Of a stretch of DNA of 44,550 nt, positions 25,501-34,950 are shown piece by piece. Made by a program: the position numbers and the translations under genes. The stretch covers positions 19,679 to 64,228 of the forward strand of contig NW_001914927.1 in the NCBI RefSeq assembly GCF_000208925.1, given 5' to 3'. Each line of letters begins with the position of its first letter. Positions within the stretch are counted from its first letter, which is position 1. The notes under the pieces are model-generated. The model was not told the DNA's origin. It saw only the letters and a program-made list of their open reading frames with translations, and did no database searches. The DNA is from Entamoeba histolytica HM-1:IMSS (Eukaryota > Evosea > Mastigamoebida > Endamoebidae).

Positions 25501-27296
25501 ATGATTTAATCATTGAATTAACAGAAAACGAAGGTATTATAAGTTCATTAATAACTCATATTTCACGTTATTTTTCATTACATACTCGACAAAAATTATT
25601 AGTTATTCCTCCTTTACTTACAGGAAATATTAATATTTTATTTGTTATGTATCAATTAGCAAGTGTTTTTTTATCCACATTTATGGTAAAAATATTTCAA
25701 TCAACAGAGTTAAATATGAAAATTATTAAAGAAATACAAACAGTTATTACTTATATTCAAAATGTTCCAGAACAAACAATCGATATTTCATCATTAGAAT
25801 TAATGTTAAATGAAAAGGGAGAAGAATGTAAAGAACCATTTACAATAATTAAAACAATTATTTCAATATTAAAAGAAAGTGAATATGAAGAAGAAATAGA
25901 ACTTTTTAAAGGAGAAATAAAAACATTAATAGAAACAATAAAAAATAAAACAAGTTCAATAATATTTGTAGAATTATCAGAAGTAGAAGAAATAAATGAT
26001 ACAATGACAATAACAAAAATAGAATGTAATAATAAAAAAGGTTATGAATATCAATTATTTGGAGTGATTGGTGAATGTTCACAATTTAAAATAGGAAATT
26101 CATGGTTTTCATATAAATTAGGAGAAATAAAAAAAATTGGAACAGTAAGTATTAAAAAACATATATCAACAATTTATGTTTATAAACAATGTTCAAAAGA
26201 AATTGATCATCATAAAAGAGTAACATTTACATTTAAAAATGAAGTAATTTTATTTGAAGAACCATTTCAAAAATTTATTTATACAATTGCAATTCAAGCA
26301 TCACATTATTTACCAATTCAAACTTTAAGATTTATTTTCTTTTATTTCGATGTTGTTTATCTTAGACTCCCAAGACAACCTTTAACAAGTAAATGGAATA
26401 TTTTATTACATGAATTATATGATAAAACTAAAGATGATAATTGGATTATTAAACATTTTGATGACGTTAATGTATTAGACGCTTATTCACGTTGTAGAAG
26501 TCCAGAAATAAGAAGTGCAATTTTTGATATTCTTCATCAAATAATAGAACATTCATTTAGTCAATGTAATGAATATTCAAAAAGTCCAATTGGTAATTTT
26601 ATTAAAACATGTTTACATTGTATTGAACAATCCCCAACTATTATGGTTGTTGATTTATTTGATTATTTTGCAGTTAATAGTATTGAAGAAATGAATTTTG
26701 TTATTACTACATTAAATATATTTGATCATATTGTTCAAATAATTAAAGGAAGAGGTGGTATATTTTTACCAAATAACTGTGCAATTTCAATGTTAAGATG
26801 TTTTTATACGTTATATGTTAATTGTGATATTGGTGAAAATAATAAAAAACCTTCTACTAAACAATGTGTTCATTTAGAAAATGATTTGTTTTTAAATGAC
26901 ATTGAATTTTTATATTCAATTACTCGTTATGAAGTTACTACTCTTTTCTTAGAAGAGTTTATTAGAATTGTTTTTATTGGTCATCCTGATAGAACTACTT
27001 CTTTTTTATCTTATTTCATTCAAAACGTTGATCAAATTAGTTTATCTCAATTTATCTTCTTAAAAAATTTATTTAAATTTAATGATCGTTATAATAATGA
27101 AATGGCTAAAGTTTTAATTAAACCTTTAAAATCTTTAATAACCAAGGCTGAATCTAATCAATCTTTAATTAATAATATCACTAACTTCATTTTATTAACT
27201 GAACTATCTCCTACGGTCTATACTGTTTTTAAAACAGTTTCTAAACAAATTAATGATAAAATTTCAGTTTCTCATATTAAATTGGTGTTTTTGTAA
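22527..27296 (+). CDS. Giant helical-repeat protein, possibly related to the scaffold of USP9X/USP24/USP34
   Basis: This is a 1589-residue single-exon protein of unrecognised function. Most of it reads as amphipathic helices of an armadillo/HEAT-like solenoid (about 1-480 and 640-1580). A stretch at about 505-625 has a beta-strand pattern (KFKVNVQVINNKI, GRMKIVLSKK, LAGRIKIICKDVEL, GKDVIIKF) that could be a ubiquitin-like insert. The layout of long solenoid, LLWEVAMAN-type helix and ubiquitin-like insert recalls the non-catalytic part of large USP9X/USP24/USP34 deubiquitinases. However, no Cys box or His box of a USP catalytic domain is present, and the 450 bases after the stop encode none. 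Another solenoid family (importin-like, proteasome-associated) is possible. No signal peptide or membrane span is seen. Confidence 0.6.
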   Translation: MLHQSLNHRKRTFEEFISGSLCIETTEDMIQFFQDISRFIETIMPTRKIVLSRSRSENVFRMSQVRGEDKRAELTKKSLSDWLKANSLMIGQMLNSNIANKQVYEAAILTVSFMSEIKVLKEGLMLELLKNTIDKDCFIQVGELLIAAAPFMQNEEAENIFKVMSKWKGHVETLVPLLARFVSISAKIGLKYAAKERTIGVVQRWIQGCNNPKESSYWMKEIHEILKLLTPHALEDMMNEMMKELIKGEKEPLIQIKLLTSALSVRGDGTGIDRDFIGMKKVIGYLEEITIENREGPMVNAALEYIRMYIESTHLSIPAQLLLQLCIIMTDSLDMADTLFRWLNETVVKERKTPAHDVIVMLMKFIEGHISSVDSESGMICLQRVLVHYNQTVCKSIIVVDNKIEVIDKSGNGLYGIHLLWEVAMANKRLYTPIVNFMAKFFCNVPSTLCSYIVDTFTTLCTSTDTNYLVKTLILFIEKTSELIRDQPEKNIVNVYLEEVNDESWRCDKFKVNVQVINNKIDENMKDLLEEQQTTLENFERTNKLIFLTKVGIENVGRMKIVLSKKMKSLINEIRIKVPKSFDFVQSIDEEELAGRIKIICKDVELTDGKSVIGKDVIIKFGEYQPVIYSEYYEEVIKRVRCVDKNLVERLTEVIRSNNETVAFSGWQLLEALFDFIAEGSEIDTSLNGLCENKIDGSLLPSLAFVVKCLAEERESVEMTVERYFWKLLSVTCQMIQESNVESSTIRGVIIEQLCHIIWHTLIKQSEYRWCSEMQRQLNIKLLEFCKDQLLQWQQKNETNDTTHYYTYCLLHFFLYIGMMFCNYNYFNECFFKSCISAKSKEDVINIYCILDWFIENDQQKKKVIGLCEYCFSQNVSSSSINYGYYKLLSELFLRYKKNGGNSELFNSLCKSFIEQFMLFINPLINNNIQLNGLLTICISIAEVYPELFQEYNLFIKFIPFINAYLFPLTTDIETLNHFPRCKSIESRRLCYDLIIELTENEGIISSLITHISRYFSLHTRQKLLVIPPLLTGNINILFVMYQLASVFLSTFMVKIFQSTELNMKIIKEIQTVITYIQNVPEQTIDISSLELMLNEKGEECKEPFTIIKTIISILKESEYEEEIELFKGEIKTLIETIKNKTSSIIFVELSEVEEINDTMTITKIECNNKKGYEYQLFGVIGECSQFKIGNSWFSYKLGEIKKIGTVSIKKHISTIYVYKQCSKEIDHHKRVTFTFKNEVILFEEPFQKFIYTIAIQASHYLPIQTLRFIFFYFDVVYLRLPRQPLTSKWNILLHELYDKTKDDNWIIKHFDDVNVLDAYSRCRSPEIRSAIFDILHQIIEHSFSQCNEYSKSPIGNFIKTCLHCIEQSPTIMVVDLFDYFAVNSIEEMNFVITTLNIFDHIVQIIKGRGGIFLPNNCAISMLRCFYTLYVNCDIGENNKKPSTKQCVHLENDLFLNDIEFLYSITRYEVTTLFLEEFIRIVFIGHPDRTTSFLSYFIQNVDQISLSQFIFLKNLFKFNDRYNNEMAKVLIKPLKSLITKAESNQSLINNITNFILLTELSPTVYTVFKTVSKQINDKISVSHIKLVFL

Positions 27297-27751
27297 TTCT
27301 TAAACAAAACGGATGGTTATTTTATTATTTCTTTTTTTATTTTTTATTTTATTTATTTATTATTTTAAATACTATTTAATAATAATAAAATTATTATTTC
27401 ATTTTATTAAAAATTAATTAGTAAAGTAATAACTTTTAAAAGATTTAATTTATTATAAACAATAATATATATTTATTAATCTTATTAAATTAAAAAATGT
27501 AAAGAAGAAAGAGAGAAAAGAATTAATACTACTTCTTTTTTTTTTAATTGAAAAAAAAAGAATAAAAATAGAAAATACTAACTAACAAAATAGAACATTA
27601 AAAAGAAAAAAAAAACATAAATATTTAAATAATAAAAATATTTTGTTTTAATAAAACATTTAACAAAAATAAAAAAGAAAAGAGGAAATGTTCTGAAAAT
27701 GAGTTAAAGATATAAAAGAAACAAAAACTAAAAAATCAATAATAGAGAAGT
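27297..27751. other. Gene-free A+T-rich spacer with a poly-T/poly-A pair
   Basis: This 455-base spacer separates two plus-strand genes. It has a long T run followed closely by an A run near 27535-27560, and A-rich sequence up to the next ATG. These are low-complexity tracts; no gene or defined promoter box is recognisable. Confidence 0.45.
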
Positions 27752-28771
27752 ATGTTATTTATTATATACCTTATTTCATTTTGTATTGGAAGTGAAATAT
27801 ATAGAATTACACCAAAAACTTTTGATAAAGTTACTACACAAACAGATATTTTAATTCGTTTTTGTCCAATGTATGAAAACGAATGTAGAGAAACACAATC
27901 AGCATATGAAGGACTTGTAGATACATTTGAAGAATTTGAAGATATTTCATTTGGAGAATTTGATTGTACTAAACATGCTGATTGGTGTGATGAACATGGA
28001 TTTAAAAGAAGATTTCCTATTTATGTAGCATATACAACAGGACCCTTAGGAATACAAATATTCCCAGATGATCATAATGTTAATGAATTATCCAAATTTA
28101 TTAATACAGTATTTAATATATCAAAAATACAATATACTACATTATTAACTGATAAAACATTTAATAAAACAATTCTTCAAGATCCAAATTCAGAGGCATT
28201 AGTTTTATTTTATGATTATTGGTGTCCATTTGGAAGAGAATTTTCAAAATATCTTGAAAAAGTAGCTAAAAACTATGGAAATGAAAAAGACCTTGTTATT
28301 GCAAGAGTTGATTGTTCAGTTTATCCAAAATTATGTAAACAACAAAAAGCAACAATGTTACCACAATTTGAAATGTTTACATTTAATAATAAATCACCTT
28401 TTTGGGTATATCCAGAGAGAAGTATTGAAGGTTTAATTAAATTTATTAATGAGAGATTTCATAAGAATAGAGATATTGATGGATTAAAACCTTCAGACTT
28501 TGGTACTTGGAGAGAATTTGATGAAGTTGCAAAAGGTTATCTTCATTCAAATGATAAAGAAAAAAGAAAAACAAAATGTGGTGAATTTATTTTAGGTTCT
28601 GTTTATATTGATATTATGAAAAAAATTGACCAATTAAATTCTGACGATTTTATTCCTTCTGAAATTTCTCAATTAGAATTTAAATTAAGAAATCAACTTC
28701 CTTATTTATCTCCAAAAGAAATTGATGATTTACAAAGAAGAATTAATGTTTTAAAGAAATTCATTTATTAA
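27752..28771 (+). CDS. PDI-family thioredoxin-fold protein without CxxC active sites
   Basis: This 339-residue protein is predicted to be secretory-pathway luminal. A signal peptide covers about 1-14 (LFIIYLISFCIGS). Two thioredoxin-like domains follow at about 15-125 and 126-240. In the first, the expected CGHC position reads FCPMYENEC, with cysteines at 38 and 45 spaced CX6C. In the second it reads YWCPFGREF, with a single cysteine at 158. Each domain keeps an acidic FDC or VDC strand after the site and a conserved proline-containing loop (RFPIYV; MLPQFEMF). A charged helical tail (about 245-339) resembles the ERp29c/P5-type C-terminal helical domain. No KDEL-like signal is present; the end is KFIY. 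Probably a chaperone-like or weakly redox-active PDI. It lies 74 bases upstream of the NAA10 gene on the same strand. Confidence 0.82.
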   Translation: MLFIIYLISFCIGSEIYRITPKTFDKVTTQTDILIRFCPMYENECRETQSAYEGLVDTFEEFEDISFGEFDCTKHADWCDEHGFKRRFPIYVAYTTGPLGIQIFPDDHNVNELSKFINTVFNISKIQYTTLLTDKTFNKTILQDPNSEALVLFYDYWCPFGREFSKYLEKVAKNYGNEKDLVIARVDCSVYPKLCKQQKATMLPQFEMFTFNNKSPFWVYPERSIEGLIKFINERFHKNRDIDGLKPSDFGTWREFDEVAKGYLHSNDKEKRKTKCGEFILGSVYIDIMKKIDQLNSDDFIPSEISQLEFKLRNQLPYLSPKEIDDLQRRINVLKKFIY

Positions 28772-28845
28772 AATTTTTCTTTTAAATTATTTTAATTTTT
28801 TTTTTAATTTTTTTTTTAAATTAAAAATTAAAAAAAGAAGAAGAA

Positions 28846-29358
28846 ATGATTTCAGTGAGAAGAGCCACTGCACAAGACATTTTTTCAATTCAAAATTATC
28901 AACTTACAACAGAAGAAGGATATCAGTCAAAATATTATTATTATCATTTTTTATCATGGCCATATTTAATGTATGTTGCAGAAACAATAAATAAAAAAAT
29001 AGTAGGATATACAATTATGAAAACAGATGATGAAACTAAAGAAGGGTTATGTACTGTTCAAATAACAAATCTTGTTGTATCAGAATCATATAGAAGAATG
29101 AAAATCGGTACACAATTATTAAAACAAACTATTAATGCTGCTATTGAAATTTATGGAGCTCGTATTGTTAGAGCTCGTTCTTCGGAAAAAAATTCATCTG
29201 GAAGTAAATTTTTAGAAAAAATGGGATTTTCAATGGTTGGTGAATATGATCACATGGAACTTTATAAAAAAGTGTTGAATTTGGATGACCAATTAAATAA
29301 TGAAGACATTTCACCTGCTGCTGTTGCTTGGAGAAAAAAAATTATTGCAGCAAATTAA
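28846..29358 (+). CDS. NAA10: NAA10 (ARD1), catalytic subunit of the NatA N-terminal acetyltransferase
   Basis: This is a 170-residue GNAT acetyltransferase. The first 60 residues follow the NAA10 pattern: IRRAT.QDI near the N terminus, EGYQSKYYYYHFLSWPYLMYVAE, then KIVGYTIMK. The acetyl-CoA loop reads YRRMKIGTQLL at 82-92, matching the R-R-x-x-x-G pattern, although the usual final glycine/alanine is threonine-glutamine. A C-terminal KFLEKMGF strand closes the fold. The NatA complex acetylates Ser, Ala, Thr and Gly N-termini co-translationally, with NAA15 as ribosome anchor. The protein is shorter than human NAA10 (235) because the disordered tail is missing. It is sandwiched tightly: 74 bases after the PDI-like gene and 65 bases from the stop of the convergent tetraspanin gene. 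Confidence 0.93.
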   Translation: MISVRRATAQDIFSIQNYQLTTEEGYQSKYYYYHFLSWPYLMYVAETINKKIVGYTIMKTDDETKEGLCTVQITNLVVSESYRRMKIGTQLLKQTINAAIEIYGARIVRARSSEKNSSGSKFLEKMGFSMVGEYDHMELYKKVLNLDDQLNNEDISPAAVAWRKKIIAAN

Positions 29359-29423
29359 ATTTTAAAAAAAAAAAATTTCTAATAATTTAAAAAAAAATTA
29401 ATTAAAATTTTAATTTAAAATTT

Positions 29424-30026
29424 TTAATCTTCTTTTAAATTTTCATTATTTGAATATTCAGTTCTTTGAAGATTTTGTTTATTTGAAGAAGAAGATGTTG
29501 AAGAACAAATAATAAGAAGTAAAGTAATAAAGATATAAATAACATAACACATGTAGAAGACAAATAAATGGATAAAAATCAATTGAATTGGATAACCAAT
29601 TTCGTCATAACATGATTTAATCGAATCAGTAATATTTTTAGCATAACAACCATCTAAATTAATTGATTTCCAACCGCAACAATTAGATTTTAGTTCAATA
29701 TTATGTAATCCATTTATGTCTTCACTAAAATCGTTTTGTTTCATCATAGTTTGACTTAATATAATGAAAAATCCTCCAATAAGAAGTACTAAAATACTTC
29801 CAATTATTGTACATATTTTACCTCCTTTATTAAAACAACACGAAACAATTGTCGTTGATATAAATAATAATATCCCAAAAATACATCCAACTGATATAAA
29901 TAATGAACTGATTTTTTCATTAAATTCAATGTCTGGATCTAATAAATTAAAATAAAATTGAATGGGGAAGAAACAACATAATATTATTCCAAGAAGACTT
30001 AACAATAATAATGGTGTATGTGCCAT
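29424..30026 (-). CDS. Tetraspanin
   Basis: This 200-residue four-pass membrane protein has spans at about 5-27, 40-63, 70-91 and 146-174. A short first extracellular loop is followed by a second loop (92-145) with the tetraspanin signature CCG at 116-118 plus C127 and C139, and a glycosylation sequon NIT at 131. A membrane-proximal CC sits at 63-64. The C-terminal tail (175-200) is serine-, asparagine- and acid-rich with no lysosomal tyrosine motif. The large loop is small compared with animal tetraspanins (about 54 residues against 70-130) but holds the CCG plus two further cysteines needed for two disulfides. Such proteins organise membrane microdomains; Entamoeba has a family of them. Confidence 0.9.
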   Translation of the reverse strand: MAHTPLLLLSLLGIILCCFFPIQFYFNLLDPDIEFNEKISSLFISVGCIFGILLFISTTIVSCCFNKGGKICTIIGSILVLLIGGFFIILSQTMMKQNDFSEDINGLHNIELKSNCCGWKSINLDGCYAKNITDSIKSCYDEIGYPIQLIFIHLFVFYMCYVIYIFITLLLIICSSTSSSSNKQNLQRTEYSNNENLKED

Positions 30027-30439
30027 CTTGTAATTATTTATCTACTATTTTTATTATTTTTAGTTGTATATTATTTAGTTATCACTTTTATTTTTTTTTG
30101 TTATTTTTAATAACAAAACTAAATCCTGTTTCAAATTTTGAACATACAATAAATGTTATTTCAATGGTTGTTTGGTAATATCAATATGTATTGTAAAGAA
30201 AAGCAAACAAAACATAGAAATCCAATGTCATCAATAAAATGAATGTCAATAGCAATAAATGGCATAACAACAATAATAATAAAAGTAAATGATATTACCA
30301 AGGAAAATGGATTGGAAGACGAAAGAAACAAAGAGACACAAATAAGAAACAAGATAAATACAATAATAATAAAGATTATACAAATAACAAATATAAATGA
30401 TTAACAATAAATGAGATACAAGAAAGAATAAAAAGAATA
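30027..30439. other. Gene-free spacer
   Basis: This holds the tetraspanin promoter (minus strand) and A+T-rich sequence. No clear GAAC or initiator element was found beside the tetraspanin start. The minus-strand open frame at 30161-30352 is hydrophobic and composition-driven. Confidence 0.4.
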
Positions 30440-32020
30440 AAAAGTGAATGAAACAAAGGATAATATTCAGAAATACTCAAGAAGTAAGAAAGTAAAAGGA
30501 AAAGATTGTATGATATTCTTCAAGAAGTATATTCAATCAAAAAGAAAAAGATAATTGAAAAAATCAAAGAAGAAATTAAAGAAAAAGACAAAAGACAATT
30601 GAAGAAAAAGACATTAAAACAAATGAAGAAAGAATTAAAAACAAAATAGAATTAAAGAAATGAAAGAAATATGTAAAATTTCAAGAATAATAAATAACAA
30701 AGAAAGTATAATGAAAATACAAGAAGAAATACAACAAAACAAACGAAATAGAATAATAATTGAATTGATGTATTGTTTTGAACTAATTGGTTAAATAAGA
30801 AATTATATAAGAAATTAAGATGGGAACAAATAGAAAGTATAATAAAAGTAACAAACATCAATGTAAATAATGAAAAAGAATATATTAAATATATTAAAAT
30901 ATCACATAAAATAAAATAAAGCACTAAACAATACATTAAAATGAAAGTAAATAATATAATAGAAAGAAGAGTAGAGTGTAATTCAATAATAAAAAACATC
31001 ATAATAAAGAATAACTCTACAGAAATTGATGAAGAATACCTTAACACTCTCATCAATAAAATAAAAGAAATGAAAATAGAAAAATGTACAAACATTAATT
31101 ACTACTGGAAAAGAAAAGAAGCTGACTAATTAATAATGGAAATTAATAATAGATTGATATGGTCAGGAAGCAGAATGCATGAACTGCAAGATGATATGAA
31201 TAAGATTTCAATGATTATGCACCTCTATCTCCAAAATAAAATAATAAGAAATAAATTTGATGAAATAAAAGAAATCCTAAAGAAAATAAATAGACTAGAA
31301 GATATGGTCAATGAAATTGTACAGAATAAAGTGCATCATAAAATTAAATGAACATGATGAAGAAGGAATAAAAGTCAAAGCACTAGAAAGAATAAAGTAC
31401 ATAAAATATATGATGACAATGATCAAAGAAAGAATTAAATTTAATAAGGAAGAAATAATCAGAATCAATACAAATAAAATCATGATTGATTCTAACAAGA
31501 AAATTAGAATAAGGAAAAAACAAAGAATGAAATATACAAAAATAACGATATTACTTTAGAATATTTGAAATTGTTATATGAAACACAGGTGATATTAAAT
31601 AAAAATAATTGGAAAATAAAACAAATCACCTCGTTGAATGAAAGATATATCAATTATGATAATGTCATAATAACAATAAATGAATTAAATTTAAGTATAA
31701 TGAAAATAAATAATTAGAACTATTCAATGAAACAATATAAAATTAATAAAAGAAAGGATAAAGATAAATATGTGTAATAGATATAAAGAAATAAAACCAA
31801 TCTAATAAATGATATGAGTAATGTTGAAAATATTATAATATTAATAGAGCTTAGTTTAAATAAAATAAATGAATATAAAGAATTAAAGAATATAATAAAT
31901 AATATAGGAAATAGGAAATATTAAAATAAATGAAGTGATAAACACAGAAAGAAGTAAATTAAATAAAGAAATAAAAGTTGAAATAGACGTGATAAAAGAA
32001 ATTAAAAACCATGTTATTAA
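30440..32020 (+). pseudogene. Decayed coiled-coil protein gene
   Basis: The top strand is purine-rich and yields charged helical peptides that continue across frame changes and stops. Examples are MKVNNIIERRVECNSIIKNI at 30941, a following segment at 31136-31351 (HELQDDMNKISMIMHLYLQN, FDEIKEILKKINRLEDMVNE), then a frame change into 31311-31559 (GIKVKALERIKYIKYMM). After another shift, LEYLKLLYETQVILNKNNWK reads near 31555-31615, and VINTERSKLNKEIKVEIDVI near 31935-31995. At least four disruptions separate these blocks. The family is unknown; the heptad-like composition is consistent with a long coiled-coil protein such as the N-terminal half of the TLDc proteins, but no direct alignment was found. 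Confidence 0.6.
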
Positions 32021-32220
32021 ACGTTGATTCTATCAAAACTAAACATATGTTTTTGATATAGTAGAAGAATTGGTGATGGGAATAGTCTCTAATGAACAAG
32101 GAGCAGTCGAAACAATTCTATTAATATTTAATTAACTAATTTTCATTCAAATATAAAAATTTAGAAAATTTTTGCATCATTCAAAGCTATTTTTAAGTTA
32201 TATCTATAAAACCATCATTT

Positions 32221-34950
32221 ATGGATTTTTATTCAAGTCGTTTTATATTCATTAGACCTGAAGATGATCCAGTGTTCAAATATAAATCAAGGTCATTTCA
32301 AAGGGGGATATCAAAAAATGACCCAGAATTATTAAGTAGTAGTAGTTCTTCAGAATCACCAGATAATACTGAAGATGAATTAGAATATTCTAGTGAATCT
32401 GATTTAAATAACCAGAATAATAGATGTTGTCTTTGTGGTTCGATTAAGGGTGTTCTTTTGTGTATTAAATGTAATAAATATTTCTGCAATGGACCAGTAT
32501 ATAATTCAAGTAATTGTCAAGTGATTGAACACATAAGAATGAGTCGACATTATCAATTCAAAATTAATGATGAATATATTAAATGTTCATGTTGTGGTGA
32601 TGATAATATATATAATTTACGATATTCACATTTAGCGGATAAATTGTTATGTCATTCTTGTTTTGAACATCAAAAAGAAGAAATGAGTATTGAAGAAATT
32701 AATTCTTTTATTAATTCATTTGTTGATGAAGGAAGAATTGATTTATTAATTTTTGGCAGACAAAATTCAAACACGGCAATTTCTAAAAAAGCGATTAGTG
32801 CTATTGATAATAATGCATATGGAGAAATGGGTTTATTAGTAAGAGATAGATATGATAATTTTAGAGATTATTATACTACATATAAACGATTGTATGATAT
32901 GGAATTAAGTTGTCATAATCCAATAACAGAAATATGTCTTAAACGATATGAACAACCTAATAAATTTGTCATTCATAGAACTAGGGAATCAGGTTATGAA
33001 CTTCATATTAAAACTGATTCTATGGAACAAAACCTTTATATTAACTCTTTTATTATTTGCTGTTTTGAAGGAAATTATCATCCATTTGAAAAGGAAGACA
33101 TTAATAGTTTGGTTTATAACAAAAAAGCAAAAAGAAAATTTGATAGCTCAGAACTTGTTCTTACTGGTAGAGTAGTTAATTTTACTAGTAGGTTAATTAT
33201 TATCTCTTTGTGTGAAGAATATTTTAAAGACATTGAAAAAGTTAAACAAGTTTTTGACGAAAGGATTTTTAATTCATTTAACATACTTCGTTGTTATATT
33301 ATTGATCCCAAAACACAAAATTTCAATACGCAACAATATACTAACGGAGATTTACTGAATTTACATGAAACTACTTTCATTCAAAGTTTGCTTGGAAACT
33401 TACATTTTCCTAATTGGAATCTTTTTGAAGAAAATGACATAATTTTTGAAATAACAGAAACACAAAACTTAAATCCACAACAAAAGAAAGCTGTTCTTAA
33501 CGCATTAAATAGTCAGATATCAGTTGTATTTGGACCTCCAGGAACAGGTAAAACAACAGTAATTAAATCTATGGTTGTTAATTTTATTCAATTAGAAAGG
33601 GAGCATAGAATTTCAGATATGGATGAAAAGATTTTTGGTATGAAACATAAAAGTCTTAATAATCCAAAAGTACTTTGTGTTGCACAAAATAACAATGCGG
33701 TTAATGTACTAGCTGGTAAATTAAGATCTCCAGGTTTAAAAATTTGTCGTTTCATTTCATTTGAAAGGTTAGAAGAAATGCCATTTGACCAATGGGACTT
33801 ATGCATTTATGCAAGAACACTAGAATATGCATTACAGGATGAAGAAAGATTTAGAGAATACCGACTACGTCCTGATGATTCTCCATTTAATTTGATTAAA
33901 CTACTTCTTGAATTAAAAGAAGCTACAAGAAATAGAACAGTGATAAAATACTCTCGTAGAAAGATGGGTAATATTCATAATGCTATTAAAAAAGAGTTTA
34001 AAGGTATTATTGAAGATTGTAATGTTATTGTTGCTACTGTAAAAAGTTGCCTTAAAAATACATTTAATGATATTAATTTTCTTTGTACTTTTATAGATGA
34101 AGCTACTCAATGTACTGAATATGATTGTCTCTTTCCAGCACTTCGTTCTCCAAGATTAGTTCTTCTAGGAGACATTCAACAATTAAAACCAGTAATTCTT
34201 TCAGACGAAGCAAAAAAAGCAGGGTTTGATATTTCAATGTTTGAACGATTATTACATTGTAAAGTTAGACGTACATTACTAAATGAACAATATCGTATGC
34301 ATCCTGGGATTTCTATTCTTCCAAACACATTATTTTATAATAGAAAGATTATTGATGGTACAAGGTTTGAAAGAAGTAATATTTCAATCTTCCCAAATAA
34401 GAAGGTACCAATTGTATTTATTTGTCATACTGGTAAAGAAAGATATTGTAATGATGGAAGTTTATTTAATGATACAGAAGCTGAAATTTGTAAAGAAGTA
34501 TATTTATTTTTACGTAACGAAGCAAAAATAAAGATAAAAGACATTGAGTTTTTAACACCATATAATTCCCAAAAAGTTTATGCTAAAGATTATTGTCAAA
34601 TAGAACGTGCATCAAGTATAGATTCATTCCAAGGAAATGAAACTGATTATGTTATTTTTTCTCCAGTTCGATCAAATTATGTTAAAGGAGCAAAATTTAT
34701 TGGAGATTTTCATAGAGTAAATGTTGCAATTACTAGAGCAAAAAAAGTATTGATTATTGTTGGAAATGATAATACATTAAAAAATGAAACAGTATGGCGA
34801 TTGATATTTAACTTCTTAGCTAGAAATGGTTGTTTTATGAAGTATGTCAATACTACAGAAAACCATTTTATTCCTATTAACTATCCTATTATTCAAAGCA
34901 ACAAGTATGAACAATCTCCTTATCATACTGATTATTTAAATGATAATTAA
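32221..34950 (+). CDS. UPF1-like superfamily 1 RNA helicase
   Basis: The 909-residue protein starts with an acidic serine-rich leader (about 1-65). A UPF1-type CH zinc domain follows at about 66-145, with CCLCG, CIKCNKYFCN, a conserved VIEH histidine, CSCCG and a final LLCHSC. A regulatory 1B-like stretch leads into the SF1 helicase core: Walker A FGPPGTGKTT near 437-446, FIDEATQ near 623-630 (DEAT in place of DEAA), LLGDIQQLKPV near 645-655, NEQYRMHPG near 685-695, SIDSFQGNE near 800-810 and VAITRAKK near 834-842. UPF1 drives nonsense-mediated mRNA decay. The CH domain plus this core is characteristic of UPF1, but the core sequences are divergent and the protein is shorter than human UPF1 (1129), so a paralogue is possible. 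No SQ-rich tail is present. Confidence 0.88.
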   Translation: MDFYSSRFIFIRPEDDPVFKYKSRSFQRGISKNDPELLSSSSSSESPDNTEDELEYSSESDLNNQNNRCCLCGSIKGVLLCIKCNKYFCNGPVYNSSNCQVIEHIRMSRHYQFKINDEYIKCSCCGDDNIYNLRYSHLADKLLCHSCFEHQKEEMSIEEINSFINSFVDEGRIDLLIFGRQNSNTAISKKAISAIDNNAYGEMGLLVRDRYDNFRDYYTTYKRLYDMELSCHNPITEICLKRYEQPNKFVIHRTRESGYELHIKTDSMEQNLYINSFIICCFEGNYHPFEKEDINSLVYNKKAKRKFDSSELVLTGRVVNFTSRLIIISLCEEYFKDIEKVKQVFDERIFNSFNILRCYIIDPKTQNFNTQQYTNGDLLNLHETTFIQSLLGNLHFPNWNLFEENDIIFEITETQNLNPQQKKAVLNALNSQISVVFGPPGTGKTTVIKSMVVNFIQLEREHRISDMDEKIFGMKHKSLNNPKVLCVAQNNNAVNVLAGKLRSPGLKICRFISFERLEEMPFDQWDLCIYARTLEYALQDEERFREYRLRPDDSPFNLIKLLLELKEATRNRTVIKYSRRKMGNIHNAIKKEFKGIIEDCNVIVATVKSCLKNTFNDINFLCTFIDEATQCTEYDCLFPALRSPRLVLLGDIQQLKPVILSDEAKKAGFDISMFERLLHCKVRRTLLNEQYRMHPGISILPNTLFYNRKIIDGTRFERSNISIFPNKKVPIVFICHTGKERYCNDGSLFNDTEAEICKEVYLFLRNEAKIKIKDIEFLTPYNSQKVYAKDYCQIERASSIDSFQGNETDYVIFSPVRSNYVKGAKFIGDFHRVNVAITRAKKVLIIVGNDNTLKNETVWRLIFNFLARNGCFMKYVNTTENHFIPINYPIIQSNKYEQSPYHTDYLNDN

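Noticed and set aside
27297..27751. Missing USP catalytic domain downstream of the 1589-residue protein through a frameshift
   Set aside because: All three forward frames are short and A+T-rich, with no Cys-box or His-box motif before the next gene.
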